Source: Sphingobacterium sp. CZ-UAM
GTDB lineage: Bacteria; Bacteroidota; Bacteroidia; Sphingobacteriales; Sphingobacteriaceae
Direction of reading: 5' to 3'
Length of the DNA stretch: 64,000 nt
Assembly: GCF_002000245.1 (NCBI RefSeq)
Contig: NZ_MTCM01000001.1
Coordinates: 62,001 to 126,000 of the forward strand
The position numbers and the translations under genes were made by a program. The first letter of the stretch is position 1. Every line of letters begins with the position of its first letter. The notes under the pieces are model-generated. The model made no database searches. It was not told the DNA's origin and was given only the letters and a program-made list of their open reading frames with translations. Below are positions 26,602-35,495 of the stretch, piece after piece.

Positions 26602-27486
26602 TTAGTAGTTTCTGACATCTATTCCCCAAAGCAGTTTTTCTCTCAATGTGCTAAAAAAACTCTCCTGCGGAAGACGGATTAGATTGATCGTAAATGGAGC
26701 TTGTTTGATTGTCAATTTAACGGAAGTATCGATAGACTCATTTTTTGAGTCACAACTGAGTATGTATTGATTGCTTCGGCTCTCGATTTCCAGCTCAAGG
26801 GTGAATTGATTTGAAATAACGATCGGTCTGACGTTAAGGTTATGTGGTGAGATCGGCGTGATTACAAAATTCCCGCTTTCAGGCATAATGATTGGTCCTC
26901 CGCAGCTCAACGAATAAGCTGTTGAACCGGTAGGAGTAGCGATAATCAACCCGTCTGCCCAATAGGAATTGAGTAGTTCGCCGTTAATCCGTGCATTGAC
27001 TGTGATCATTGCAGAGCTATCGTAACGAAATACCGTAATATCGTTAAGGGCATAATGATTACCCTGAAATAGATTGATCTGTTCAGATTCTACCGAAAGA
27101 AGTACACGTTTTTGAATATCGTAACGATTGTTTAAGATATCTTCTATTGCATGTTCAAAGTCATTCTTATTGATGGAGGCCAAAAAGCCCAAACGTCCAA
27201 AATTAATACCTGCGATGGGAATACCCGAGTCTCTAATGAGTGATACCGCTGATAGCATAGTGCCATCGCCTCCTAAACTTAGCATGAGATCAACGTTGTC
27301 TTTAATTTCCTCATATACATGGTAGGTGGGAAAACTAAATCCACATTCAAACTGCGTTGTCAAGAACTTATAAAAAGGATCATAAACCCATATATCGACG
27401 TTTTTACCAACGAGATATTTAAATAAGTGCTTCACATGTGCTATAACGGAGGGTTGAAACTCTCGTCCATATATCGCAATTCTCAT
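26602..27486 (-). CDS. nadK: NAD kinase
   Basis: This 294-residue cytoplasmic enzyme phosphorylates NAD to NADP. The catalytic loop 'LSLGGDGTMLSAV' (GGDGT, residues ~70-82) and the second motif 'GLIIATPTGSTAYSLSCGGP' (~176-195) are intact, and 'GINFGRLGFL' precedes the conserved ATP/NAD region. Length is typical of the family. It lies in the CBS-nadK-uppS-bamA order common in Bacteroidota, although the outer-membrane DUF6089-type gene that often sits between nadK and uppS is absent; only a 236-bp gap is left. Confidence 0.95.
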   Translation of the reverse strand: MRIAIYGREFQPSVIAHVKHLFKYLVGKNVDIWVYDPFYKFLTTQFECGFSFPTYHVYEEIKDNVDLMLSLGGDGTMLSAVSLIRDSGIPIAGINFGRLGFLASINKNDFEHAIEDILNNRYDIQKRVLLSVESEQINLFQGNHYALNDITVFRYDSSAMITVNARINGELLNSYWADGLIIATPTGSTAYSLSCGGPIIMPESGNFVITPISPHNLNVRPIVISNQFTLELEIESRSNQYILSCDSKNESIDTSVKLTIKQAPFTINLIRLPQESFFSTLREKLLWGIDVRNY

Positions 27487-27537
27487 ATTTTTTTGAATTT
27501 ATGGGGCAAAGATGAGAAAAAAACTAATCTTAATTAA

Positions 27538-28200
27538 TTAAATGTTGATGTAATTCATCAGTTGCTGATAACGATCGGCAGTGTCATCAAATGCGGCAAC
27601 AGTATTGTGTGTCTCCATAACGATATAATTATGCCTTAAGAATGAATTGAGCAGCGCGTTGATATTGGACTTGTCTACTTTCAGTGTCACTTCAATGGAA
27701 TCGCTTTCGAGATTTATTTTTGTGGCGCAATTGAGAATTCTACAGTTGTCACTTTCTACCAAATGCGAAATCTGGGATAAAGAAAAATCATGTAACCCTA
27801 TTGACAAGACAATGATAGCCCCGGATTCATTCTGAGATTGGATCAATGAAATTGCCTTTAAAATATCTAATTGCGTAGAAACACCAATATATTTGTTATC
27901 TTGATCCAAAATTGGGACTAATGAACTGTTGTATACAGTTGTCATGACCAATGCATCATATGGATGCTGGTTAAATTTAAGCTGTATTGGTGCAGTGTTA
28001 ATTTTAATGGAGGAAATAGAAGCTTCTTCATTATCGGCATCCAACAAAACAGACTCATTGACGAATCCAATATATTCATCCCCATTTAAAACAACCAATT
28101 CTTTACAAAGCATGTCTTGTAGTTTTTCTAAGGCCTGCTGTATTGAATCAGCTTTCTGGATGCTGAAATCTGCGTTTGAAAGAAATTGTCCTATTAACAT
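27538..28200 (-). CDS. CBS-domain protein with C-terminal ACT-like region
   Basis: Start set at the ATG 28200 (MLIGQF, 220 residues); a TTG two codons upstream is possible. Residues ~1-125 form a CBS-domain pair ('SIQQALEKLQDMLCKELVVLNGDEYIGFV', 'YNSSLVPILDQDNKYIGVSTQLDIL'), the fold that senses adenine nucleotides. Residues ~135-205 ('AIIVLSIGLHDFSLSQISHLVESDN', 'VTLKVDKSNINALLNSFLRHNYIV') look ACT-like. It lies 51 bp upstream of nadK and is probably co-transcribed, which is the normal Bacteroidota arrangement. Its regulatory partner is not known to me. Confidence 0.83.
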   Translation of the reverse strand: MLIGQFLSNADFSIQKADSIQQALEKLQDMLCKELVVLNGDEYIGFVNESVLLDADNEEASISSIKINTAPIQLKFNQHPYDALVMTTVYNSSLVPILDQDNKYIGVSTQLDILKAISLIQSQNESGAIIVLSIGLHDFSLSQISHLVESDNCRILNCATKINLESDSIEVTLKVDKSNINALLNSFLRHNYIVMETHNTVAAFDDTADRYQQLMNYINI

Positions 28201-28324
28201 ACCCAAACTTAATAAAAAAAATGATGTGATAGGGAAAATTTTATAGATCAGAATCTTTGGCAGTGTCTGGACTTTTTTGTGTTTGATGAATAAATTAAAA
28301 GTAAGTAATTACATTATTGCAAAT

Positions 28325-28355
28325 AAGTACAATTTTAATGTTTAAAATTGTACTT
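28325..28355. promoter_or_regulatory. Perfect 14-bp-arm dyad in a divergent promoter region
   Basis: AAGTACAATTTTAA (28325-28338) is exactly mirrored at 28342-28355 around TGT. It lies between the divergent CBS/nadK operon and the acyltransferase operon, so no gene needs a terminator here. An operator or hairpin leader is more likely. Confidence 0.5.
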
Positions 28356-28443
28356 TTATTAGCATTCTGTTAGTATTTTTGTCCACAATTTGAGCTATGC
28401 TAAAAATGGAGGGTAGCTAGTTTTTTTCAGAAAAATAAGATTG

Positions 28444-29277
28444 ATGGTTACGAGTGAGAATAAAAAATTTATTGATATACGCGAGGTTATTCGCAAAAAA
28501 AATGCAGGATTAGCAAAGTGGATTCCATCTTTTTTGTTGAATTATCTCAAGCGGACCATTCATGAAGATGAGATCAATGATATTATGACGCGTTTTGCAG
28601 ATTTGCAGGGGCTGGATTTTGTCGATGCGTTAATCAATGATTTGGGAGTTACAGTAAATTTATATGGCGCCGAAAACATTCCGGATTCTGATCCGGTCAT
28701 TTTTGCCTCCAATCATCCTTTGGGTGGTTTAGATGGGATTGCGTTTATGCATGCGATAGGAAAGCATCGACGGGATGTGAAATTTTTGGTGAATGATATC
28801 TTATTAAATATAGGAAATTTGAGGCCTTTATTTGTCGGTGTGAATAAATTGGGAGGACAGGGTAAACAAGCTATTTCGGCAATTGAGGAAGCTTATGGGG
28901 CCGATGATGCACTGCTTGTATTTCCCGCCGGCCTGGTCTCCAGAAAGCAGAAAGACGGACGTATCGAGGACCTGGAATGGAAAAAAAGCTTTATCAGCAA
29001 AGCGAAGAAATATAAAAAAGATATCATTCCGGTGCTTATTGACGGCAAAAACTCTAAGTTTTTTTATAATTTTGCAAGGCTTAGACAAAAAATAGGTCTT
29101 AAGGTAAACATTGAAATGTTATATTTACCTGATGAAATGTTTGCCCAGCGCGGGCACACTGTTAACATTATAGTAGGAAAGAGAATCCCTTATACAGCGT
29201 TTGATCAATCAAAGAACGAAAAGACTTGGGCTGAAGAAGTGAAAAGAAGAGTTTATGGATTAGCTCAAGAAAAATAG
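28444..29277 (+). CDS. 1-acyl-glycerol-3-phosphate acyltransferase-like O-acyltransferase (GlsA/OlsA-like)
   Basis: Start set at ATG 28444 (277 residues); a TTG one codon upstream is the alternative. The PlsC-like core is 'VIFASNHPLGGLDGIAFM' (catalytic His) with 'LRPLFVGVNKLGGQGK' and 'LLVFPAGLVSRKQKDG' as the acyl-acceptor motifs. There is no transmembrane segment. It is followed 5 bp later by a GNAT/hemolysin-type N-acyltransferase, the two-gene set that makes ornithine lipids (OlsA/OlsB) in proteobacteria and glycine lipids (GlsA/GlsB) in Bacteroides. It would add the second, O-linked fatty acid. Glycine versus ornithine as head group is not readable here. Confidence 0.85.
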   Translation: MVTSENKKFIDIREVIRKKNAGLAKWIPSFLLNYLKRTIHEDEINDIMTRFADLQGLDFVDALINDLGVTVNLYGAENIPDSDPVIFASNHPLGGLDGIAFMHAIGKHRRDVKFLVNDILLNIGNLRPLFVGVNKLGGQGKQAISAIEEAYGADDALLVFPAGLVSRKQKDGRIEDLEWKKSFISKAKKYKKDIIPVLIDGKNSKFFYNFARLRQKIGLKVNIEMLYLPDEMFAQRGHTVNIIVGKRIPYTAFDQSKNEKTWAEEVKRRVYGLAQEK

Positions 29278-29282
29278 AATTT

Positions 29283-30242
29283 ATGCAAGAAATTATACCT
29301 CCAGTTGATAGAGAACTATTGAAAGCCGAATTGAACAAGGACGTTTTCGTACGATATACCAACAATGGAAATAACGAGATATACTTAATCAACTATCATA
29401 ACTCGCCCAATGTCATGCGCGAAATTGGACGGTTACGGGAGTTGACATTCCGTGGCGCAGGTGGAGGTACAGGGCTTTCGATCGATATCGATGAAAATGA
29501 TACATCTGAGGATTGCTACGATCAACTGATCGCATGGAATCCCGAAGATGAAGAAGTTGTTGCCGGTTATCGTGTGATTAAATGTGCAGAGGCAGGAGAG
29601 ACCAATGGTATTCCCAATTTATCTACCGCCCATTATTTTCAGTTCTCAGATCAGTTTACAAAAGATTATTTACCCTATACCATTGAATTAGGGCGATCTT
29701 TTGTTCAACCTCGATATCAACCTGCAATTGACAATAGAAAAGGAATTTTTTCCTTAGACAATCTGTGGGACGGTTTGGGGGCCTTGGTGATGCTCAATCC
29801 AGAAATTAAATACCTTTTTGGGAAAGTGACAATGTATCCACATTATAACAAGGACGCACGGGATATGTTGCTTTACTTTATGGACTACTATTTCCCGGAT
29901 CATGATAAATTGGTTATTCCATTGCCTGATTTAGAAATTAAAAACGATTATGACCGTTTTATCGGTGTTTTTGATGGCTTAGATTATAAGGAAGGTTATA
30001 AAATATTAAATAGTCATGTAAGAGCATTGGGGGAAAATATCCCACCTTTAATCAATACTTACATGAACCTCTCCCCGACGATGAAATCTTTCGGTACTGC
30101 TCGAAATGATGAGTTCGGTACGGTAGAAGAAAAAGGAATTTTGATTGTTATTGACGACGTTTATCCCGTGAAAAAGGAGCGGCATATGAATACTTTTGAG
30201 CGCGATAGAGAATATGGTCATCGTAAACCAAAACGGGTTTAA
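29283..30242 (+). CDS. GNAT/hemolysin-type N-acyltransferase (GlsB/OlsB-like)
   Basis: This 319-residue protein belongs to the OlsB-like acyl-ACP N-acyltransferases: 'EIGRLRELTFRGAGGGTG' with the downstream acidic 'LIAWNPEDEEVVAGYRVI' and 'YTIELGRSFVQPRYQPA' are characteristic. It would attach a 3-hydroxy fatty acid to the amino group of glycine (or ornithine), the first step of amino-lipid synthesis, with the preceding gene doing the second. The pair is 5 bp apart. The stop codon lies inside a perfect palindrome that also contains the stop of the convergent glpF gene. Confidence 0.87.
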   Translation: MQEIIPPVDRELLKAELNKDVFVRYTNNGNNEIYLINYHNSPNVMREIGRLRELTFRGAGGGTGLSIDIDENDTSEDCYDQLIAWNPEDEEVVAGYRVIKCAEAGETNGIPNLSTAHYFQFSDQFTKDYLPYTIELGRSFVQPRYQPAIDNRKGIFSLDNLWDGLGALVMLNPEIKYLFGKVTMYPHYNKDARDMLLYFMDYYFPDHDKLVIPLPDLEIKNDYDRFIGVFDGLDYKEGYKILNSHVRALGENIPPLINTYMNLSPTMKSFGTARNDEFGTVEEKGILIVIDDVYPVKKERHMNTFERDREYGHRKPKRV

Positions 30243-30282
30243 AATAATAAAGGGATTCAATATTGAATCCCTTTATTATTTT
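30241..30282. terminator. 42-bp perfect palindrome, shared bidirectional terminator
   Basis: The sequence is identical to its reverse complement over 21+21 bases, with a GGGATTCAAT core and AAAATAATAA/TTATTATTTT ends that give U-tracts in both directions. The stop codons of the GNAT gene and of glpF both lie inside it. Confidence 0.92.
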
Positions 30283-31010
30283 ATTAAAGTATAGACTACA
30301 AATGCTAATATCGCCCCGATGATTGGACCAATGATAGGGATCCAGGCATAAGACCAGTCCGAACTTCCTTTACCTTTAATCGGCCAAAGCGCATGGAATA
30401 AGCGGGGACCGAGATCTCTGGCGGGATTAATTGCATAGCCGGTTGTGCCTCCTAGGGATAAACCAATAGCCCATACTAAAAAGGCGACCGGTATGGCACC
30501 TAAAGAGCCCATTCCAATAGGTTCAGTCTTTCCATTAATTGTGATATCCTGTCCTGTTATAAAAAAGATAACAAAAATTAAGACGAAAGTTCCAATGATT
30601 TCACTTGCCAGGTTTGTTGAAGTATTCCGGATATTTGGGATTGTAGCGAAAACACCTAGTTTGGTGGTGGGATCAGCTGTTGCATTAAAGTGGTCTCTGT
30701 GTATAACGTAAGTTAACAATGCGCCGCAAAATCCGCCTGCAACTTGAGCCAGAATATAGCCTGGTACTTCCGTCCAGGGTAAAGCCTTATTAAGTGCCAT
30801 GGCAATTGTCACTGCTGGGTTGAGGTGGGCGCCCGTGTAAGGTCCCGCGAAGACCACTCCAACATACACGGCAAGGGCCCATGCAGTGGTAATGACAATC
30901 CAGCCACTATTTTCTCCTTTTGTTCCTTTTAAGATTACATTTGCAACAACACCGTTCCCCAGGAGCAGGAGCAGTGTCGTTCCGATAAATTCAGCTAAAT
31001 AATGGTTCAT
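30276..31010 (-). CDS. glpF: Glycerol uptake facilitator (MIP/aquaporin family)
   Basis: This 244-residue inner-membrane channel has six hydrophobic helices and both NPA motifs, 'HLNPAVTIA' (~66-74) and 'AINPARDLGPRLF' (~196-208). The second motif is followed by Asp-Leu-Gly, and the Arg of the selectivity filter is present, as in glycerol facilitators. It conducts glycerol into the cell for GlpK. It starts 9 bp after glpK and is the last gene of glpD-glpK-glpF. Confidence 0.94.
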   Translation of the reverse strand: MNHYLAEFIGTTLLLLLGNGVVANVILKGTKGENSGWIVITTAWALAVYVGVVFAGPYTGAHLNPAVTIAMALNKALPWTEVPGYILAQVAGGFCGALLTYVIHRDHFNATADPTTKLGVFATIPNIRNTSTNLASEIIGTFVLIFVIFFITGQDITINGKTEPIGMGSLGAIPVAFLVWAIGLSLGGTTGYAINPARDLGPRLFHALWPIKGKGSSDWSYAWIPIIGPIIGAILAFVVYTLIK

Positions 31011-31019
31011 ATGTATTGA

Positions 31020-32519
31020 TTAGTTTTCTGTCCAGAATTGCAATGCCTTAACGCCCTTAGTCCATTGTTTAATAATTTGTTTAGTCTGCTCTGCTTGTTC
31101 TTTTTCGGGTTCAAAAAGACGGTCTTGCGCCCAAAATTTAGCAAGCTCTTCTTCATTATTCCAAAAACCGACAGCCAGTCCAGCAAGGTAGGCAGCGCCT
31201 AATGCAGTTGTTTCAGTAATTTTAGGTCTGATCACATTGCTGTCCAGTACATTGGCTTGGATCTGCATTAACAGATTATTTGCTGTTGCTCCGCCATCTA
31301 CACGCAGTTCTTTGATCGGTATTCCGCTGTCCGCTTCCATCGCCTGTAAAACATCTCTGGTCTGGAGTGAAATGGCCTCCAGGGAAGCCCTGGCAATATG
31401 TCCGTTTGTTGTTGCTCGTGTTAAGCCGAATATAGTGCCTTGTGCCCTGGCATTCCAATAAGGCGCGCCTAATCCGGCGAAAGTTGGGATAAATGTTACT
31501 CCGCCATTATCTTTTTCAGCGAGCGCCAACTGTTCAATATCTGCTGATTTGTAAATAATATTAAGATTGTCCCGCAGCCATTGGACTAATGCCCCCCCAA
31601 TAAATATACTTCCCTCCAAGGCATATTCGGTTTTGCCATTGATCTTCCAGGCTACGGTAGTCAATAAGTTGTTTTTAGACATGATCGGCTTATCACCAAT
31701 GTTCATTAGCATAAAACATCCCGTACCGTACGTGTTTTTTACCATTCCTTTTTCAGTACATTGTTGGCCAAAAAGGGCTGCCTGCTGATCTCCCGCGATT
31801 CCCGCGATTTTGACTTTGTGTGCGAAAATCGTCGTTCTGGACTCGCCATATATTTCGCTGCTTTCCTTAACTTTGGGTAGCATGGCAGCTGGGATGTCGA
31901 ATAATTCAAGAAGCTCTGTATCCCAATCCATTGTATGTATATTGAATAAAAGTGTGCGGGAGGCATTGGTAACATCGGTAATGTGGACATCCCCGCGGGT
32001 TAGGTTCCATACCAACCAAGTGTCGATAGTGCCACAGATAAGCTCTCCATTTTTTGCTTTTTCTCTGGCTCCGTCCACATGATCAAGAATCCATTTTATT
32101 TTGGTTGCTGAAAAATAAGGGTCTAGGATAAGACCTGTTTTTTCTTGGATCATTTTATGTTTGTTAGATTGGCGGAGTTCGTCACAGTAATCCGCTGTGC
32201 GCTTATCTTGCCATACAATGGCATTGTAGATTGGTCTGCCGCTTTCCTTTTCCCACACAACTACGGTTTCCCGTTGATTGGTTATGCCGATAGCCGCAAT
32301 ATTTTTACCATTCAACCCAGCTTTGGTTGTGGCTTCGGCCGTTACACCGGCTTGTGTGGACCAGATTTCATGGGGGTCGTGTTCCACCCATCCCGGTTTT
32401 GGAAATATTTGTGTGAATTCTTTTTGAGCAATTGAAACGATATTTCTGTCCTTATCAAAAATAATGGCTCTGGAGCTTGTTGTGCCTTGATCCATCGCCA
32501 AGATGTATTGTTGTTCCAT
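31020..32519 (-). CDS. glpK: Glycerol kinase
   Basis: This 499-residue FGGY-family kinase is full length. Motifs: '[18 protein letters not shown]' (phosphate loop, ~5-22), '[14 protein letters not shown]', '[12 protein letters not shown]' and the FGGY signature region '[21 protein letters not shown]' near residue 410. It converts glycerol to sn-glycerol 3-phosphate in the cytoplasm. It lies 25 bp after glpD and 9 bp before glpF, so the three genes form one operon for glycerol use. Confidence 0.96.
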   Translation of the reverse strand: MEQQYILAMDQGTTSSRAIIFDKDRNIVSIAQKEFTQIFPKPGWVEHDPHEIWSTQAGVTAEATTKAGLNGKNIAAIGITNQRETVVVWEKESGRPIYNAIVWQDKRTADYCDELRQSNKHKMIQEKTGLILDPYFSATKIKWILDHVDGAREKAKNGELICGTIDTWLVWNLTRGDVHITDVTNASRTLLFNIHTMDWDTELLELFDIPAAMLPKVKESSEIYGESRTTIFAHKVKIAGIAGDQQAALFGQQCTEKGMVKNTYGTGCFMLMNIGDKPIMSKNNLLTTVAWKINGKTEYALEGSIFIGGALVQWLRDNLNIIYKSADIEQLALAEKDNGGVTFIPTFAGLGAPYWNARAQGTIFGLTRATTNGHIARASLEAISLQTRDVLQAMEADSGIPIKELRVDGGATANNLLMQIQANVLDSNVIRPKITETTALGAAYLAGLAVGFWNNEEELAKFWAQDRLFEPEKEQAEQTKQIIKQWTKGVKALQFWTEN

Positions 32520-32544
32520 AATTGATTACTGCGGGTTATTTATA

Positions 32545-34122
32545 TTAGTTTAAGATATAGTTTTTTGCGGCTTTTTGAAAATTTTCTAGCTGACTTTTTT
32601 GCCAGGTTTCATCTTTGCCCAATTCCTGAGCAAGTATTTTAGCAACTTCGGGGGCGGCTGTAATTGCCGCTTTTGCATCAAGGAATAGGATGCGTACACG
32701 GCGTGAAAGTACGTCTTCCACGGTTTGGGCGAGTTCGTTGCGAACGGCCCAGACCACCTCTGCTTTTTTAAATTCCAGATGTTCGACTAATTTTTCACCC
32801 CATTGCGGATTTTCTTGCGCAAGCGCATATATCGCTTCTTGGTCGGAACCGTAAATATACATGTGGTTACTTCGGTCGCTTGTGGGAATAGCGCTATAGA
32901 TTTTCTGAGTTGCCGATGTGCTTTCCTTTTTGGGAAGACAGCCAATTTTAATTGCTTTATCAACAGTGTCTTGTCCCATTCTTCGAAAGGTCGTCCATTT
33001 TCCCCCAGTTAGCGTCAGCAAATTTGATTCACTGACAATTACTTTATGGCTTCGGGAAATTTCTTTGGTCTTATTCGAGTTTCCTGTTGGCGCGGCCAAG
33101 GGTCTAAGACCGGCAAATACAGCAAGTGCATCCTGACGCGTTGGTTGTTTTGTAAGGTAACGGCCTGCTGTTTTTAAGATAAATTCAATTTCCTTTTCTA
33201 GCGCTATGGGTTCTAAGCTATGTTCGTCGATCGGTGTATCTGTAGTTCCAGCTATGACACGATTGTGCCATGGAACCAAAAAAAGGACGCGGCCATCATC
33301 TGTTTTCGGTATCATGATTGCGTCATCTCCAGGAAGGAACGATTTATCGAAAACAAGGTGCACACCTTGGCTGGGTCTGACCATTTGTTTTGCTTCGGGT
33401 TTGTCCATTTTGAGTATATCATCGACAAAAATTCCTGTTGCGTTGATAATGGTTTTACCTTGGATGGTGAAAACTTCTCCGGTGTCAGTATCCTCGGCAA
33501 TAACACCATTGACCTTACCGTTATTGTTTTTGGTGAGATTGGTGACCCGCATATAATTAAGTGCTACACCGCCCATTTGGATGCAGGTCTGCGCTACATT
33601 TACAGCTAGTCTCGAATCGTCAAATTGTCCATCTTGGTAGACAACTCCACCGTATAAGCCCTTTTTTCTCACGGTACTGATTCGCCGTAACGTTTCTTCC
33701 TTGTTGATGTGTATGGATTTCCCTAAGCTCAGTTTGCCTGCAAGGAAATCGTATATCTTCATGCCAATTGTGTAGAAAGGGCCGTCAAACCAGCTATAAT
33801 TAGGAATGATAAAAGATTGATTTTTGACTAAATGTGGGGCGTTTCGCTGTAGTAGACCTCTTTCGTGAAGTGCCTCTTTAACCAGCGCGATGTCTCCCTG
33901 AGCGAGGTAACGTACACCGCCATGCACCAGCTTGGTTGCCTTACTGGATGTGCCTTTGGCAAAATCAACCTGCTCCAATAATATTGTTTTGAATCCTCTG
34001 CTCAATGCATCCAATGCGACACCTAAACCGCTTGCTCCGCCACCTATGACGATAACATCCCATTCACTTGTGTCCTTTATTCTTTCTATTAATTTTGACC
34101 TTTTGAATTCTTCTTGTTTCAT
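32545..34122 (-). CDS. glpD: Glycerol-3-phosphate dehydrogenase (quinone-linked, aerobic type)
   Basis: This 525-residue FAD protein opens with the dinucleotide motif 'DVIVIGGGASGLGVALDA' (~19-36) and 'TSSKATKLVHGGVRYLAQGDIALVKEAL', a GlpD hallmark. 'PWHNRVIAGTTDTP' and the C-terminal DAO_C domain ('RNELAQTVEDVLSRRVRILFLD') are intact. It oxidises glycerol 3-phosphate to dihydroxyacetone phosphate and passes electrons to quinone. It is first in the glp operon. A 12-bp-arm dyad sits ~190 bp upstream in the divergent intergenic region. Confidence 0.95.
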   Translation of the reverse strand: MKQEEFKRSKLIERIKDTSEWDVIVIGGGASGLGVALDALSRGFKTILLEQVDFAKGTSSKATKLVHGGVRYLAQGDIALVKEALHERGLLQRNAPHLVKNQSFIIPNYSWFDGPFYTIGMKIYDFLAGKLSLGKSIHINKEETLRRISTVRKKGLYGGVVYQDGQFDDSRLAVNVAQTCIQMGGVALNYMRVTNLTKNNNGKVNGVIAEDTDTGEVFTIQGKTIINATGIFVDDILKMDKPEAKQMVRPSQGVHLVFDKSFLPGDDAIMIPKTDDGRVLFLVPWHNRVIAGTTDTPIDEHSLEPIALEKEIEFILKTAGRYLTKQPTRQDALAVFAGLRPLAAPTGNSNKTKEISRSHKVIVSESNLLTLTGGKWTTFRRMGQDTVDKAIKIGCLPKKESTSATQKIYSAIPTSDRSNHMYIYGSDQEAIYALAQENPQWGEKLVEHLEFKKAEVVWAVRNELAQTVEDVLSRRVRILFLDAKAAITAAPEVAKILAQELGKDETWQKSQLENFQKAAKNYILN

Positions 34123-34489
34123 TTTGTTTCGTTTCTGGTTCTGGGGTGTTGTCCCTTTTCTGGGTCGATATAACCAATTGATACTAAGTTATAGTATATT
34201 TATGAGATTTTAAAGGAATTTTGTGAAAAATATTTGAAAACAATTTGTGTTTTCTTTTGTTTTCTTTTGTTTTGTTTGTTTATGTTTGTCTTGTTTCTAG
34301 ATAAGGTATTCTAGTTTTTATTCTTTTAAAAACTAGAAAGATATTGTATGGTTTCTTTATTATGGCTGGTTATATGTCGTTGTGATGAATATTTTTTTTA
34401 TATACTGTTTAACCATTATAGTGGGCTTATGTTTTGGTTTGGGGAAAATGATTTTGTATTTTTAAATCACATAAATAATTTGTTGGAGA
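34123..34489. other. Divergent intergenic region with T/G-rich tract
   Basis: The 367 bp between glpD (minus) and the thioredoxin-like gene (plus) contain no ORF. From ~34245 to 34305 the plus strand is almost only T and G, with repeated TTTTGTTT and TTTCTTTTG units, and next to it is the dyad at 34309-34338. This is probably the glp control region. Confidence 0.55.
34309..34338. promoter_or_regulatory. TTCTAGTTTTTA-6-TAAAAACTAGAA dyad
   Basis: Perfect 12-bp arms around a 6-nt centre in the glpD/thioredoxin divergent region. Candidate operator for the glp operon or the plus-strand gene; no glpR-type gene is in the window. Confidence 0.45.
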
Positions 34490-34996
34490 ATGAAAAGGAT
34501 TAAATTATTGTTTTGGGGGATAGCTGTATTTTTGGGAAGCCAATTTGTGCATTCACGTGCGATCGCTCAGGAGGTTTCAAAAACACAGGGTGAACTGATC
34601 AAGCCTTACAACCCGGAGGCCGATGCGCAAAAAGATATTGATGGTTTGATACAGCTGGCTAAGAAGGAAAAAAAGAATATTATTATTCAGGCTGGAGGGA
34701 ATTGGTGTGTATGGTGCCTGCGATTTAATGATTATATCCATAAAACAGCAAGTGTAGATAAATTGCTAAAAAGTCGTTTCCTTTATTATCACCTAAACTA
34801 TTCGAAAGAAAATAAGAACGAAGCGGTTTTTCAAAAGTATGCACCTGAAGGAAGTAAATTAGGTTATCCGTTTTTTATTGTATTGGATAAGAACGGAAAG
34901 ACGCTTCATGTACAGGAGAGTGGTAGTTTGGAGAAAGGGAAAAGTTACGACGAAGACAAAGTACTGAAATTTTTCAGTGCCTGGGTAGCGAAATAA
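34490..34996 (+). CDS. Thioredoxin-fold periplasmic protein (DsbD-gamma/thioredoxin_7-like)
   Basis: This 168-residue protein has a signal peptide ending near 'AIAQE' (residue ~27) and a thioredoxin fold with redox motif WCVWC ('GGNWCVWCLRF', Cys at ~73 and ~76). The cis-Pro region is 'GYPFFIVLDKNGK'. The Trp-rich CxxC is typical of single-domain thioredoxin_7 proteins that act in periplasmic disulfide reduction. It is monocistronic, ending before a strong terminator at 35059-35092. The partner protein is unknown. Confidence 0.88.
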   Translation: MKRIKLLFWGIAVFLGSQFVHSRAIAQEVSKTQGELIKPYNPEADAQKDIDGLIQLAKKEKKNIIIQAGGNWCVWCLRFNDYIHKTASVDKLLKSRFLYYHLNYSKENKNEAVFQKYAPEGSKLGYPFFIVLDKNGKTLHVQESGSLEKGKSYDEDKVLKFFSAWVAK

Positions 34997-35058
34997 AAGA
35001 GTACCGCAGCAGAATTTCTTAAGGAAAATTATCATAAAATAACAGAAAATATACAGTG

Positions 35059-35092
35059 AGCAGGCCCCTAAATAAGGGGCCTGCTTTATTTT
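35059..35092 (+). terminator. Terminator of the thioredoxin-like gene
   Basis: AGCAGGCCCCT (35059-35069) pairs perfectly with 35075-35085 around a 5-nt loop and is followed by TTATTTT. Confidence 0.88.
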
Positions 35093-35240
35093 GTGGCAAG
35101 CTGATAGATCGGAGAAGTTTCCTGCCAAAGATTTCACGATTAGCTGTGGGTTTGCGTTAGGGAATTTGGGAGGCAACTTCATAATTAGCCCTAGTTTATA
35201 GGGAATATTATTCGGAGTTTAGACATACTTTATTCGGTTT

Positions 35241-35295
35241 CATCCGAATGAGGTCCGAATGAGGTCCCTGTTAGGTCCGTATAAAGTCCCTGTTA
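35241..35295. repeat. Five tandem 11-bp degenerate repeats (NNTCC + 6)
   Basis: Starting at 35241, 35252, 35263, 35274 and 35285 the units read catccgaatga, ggtccgaatga, ggtccctgtta, ggtccgtataa and agtccctgtta. TCC recurs at exactly 11-bp intervals, while the last six bases alternate between GAATGA, CTGTTA and GTATAA. It lies in non-coding DNA between convergent genes. I believe similar phased repeats occur in other Sphingobacteriaceae, but this needs a search. Confidence 0.7.
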
Positions 35296-35398
35296 ATTGG
35301 CAACTTGTTATAAAGTTAAGTACTGTTAGTTTCGTTGATTGATAGGGGAGAGCTTAGAGTGCAGATGATTGGAAAAAGTAGGGTAGCGACCTAAAAGA

Positions 35399-35428
35399 AT
35401 AGGTCTGGATCTTAAGATCCAGACCTAT
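35399..35428 (-). terminator. Terminator of speA (30-bp perfect palindrome)
   Basis: ATAGGTCTGGATCTT is mirrored exactly over 15+15 bases. On the minus strand it is followed by TCTTTTAG, fitting a terminator 68 bp past the speA stop. Confidence 0.8.
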
Positions 35429-35495
35429 CTCTTATGGTTGATTCGCACTGAAAAGATGCGTTAAATTTAGAGTGCCATTTTTTAGATGGGGTATT

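Noticed and set aside
33206..33609. Two overlapping 116-129 residue plus-strand ORFs within glpD
   Set aside because: Both are antisense frames of the conserved glpD coding region with atypical composition.
35241..35295. Tandem repeats considered as a CRISPR array
   Set aside because: Units are 11 bp with no spacers, and no cas gene is present.
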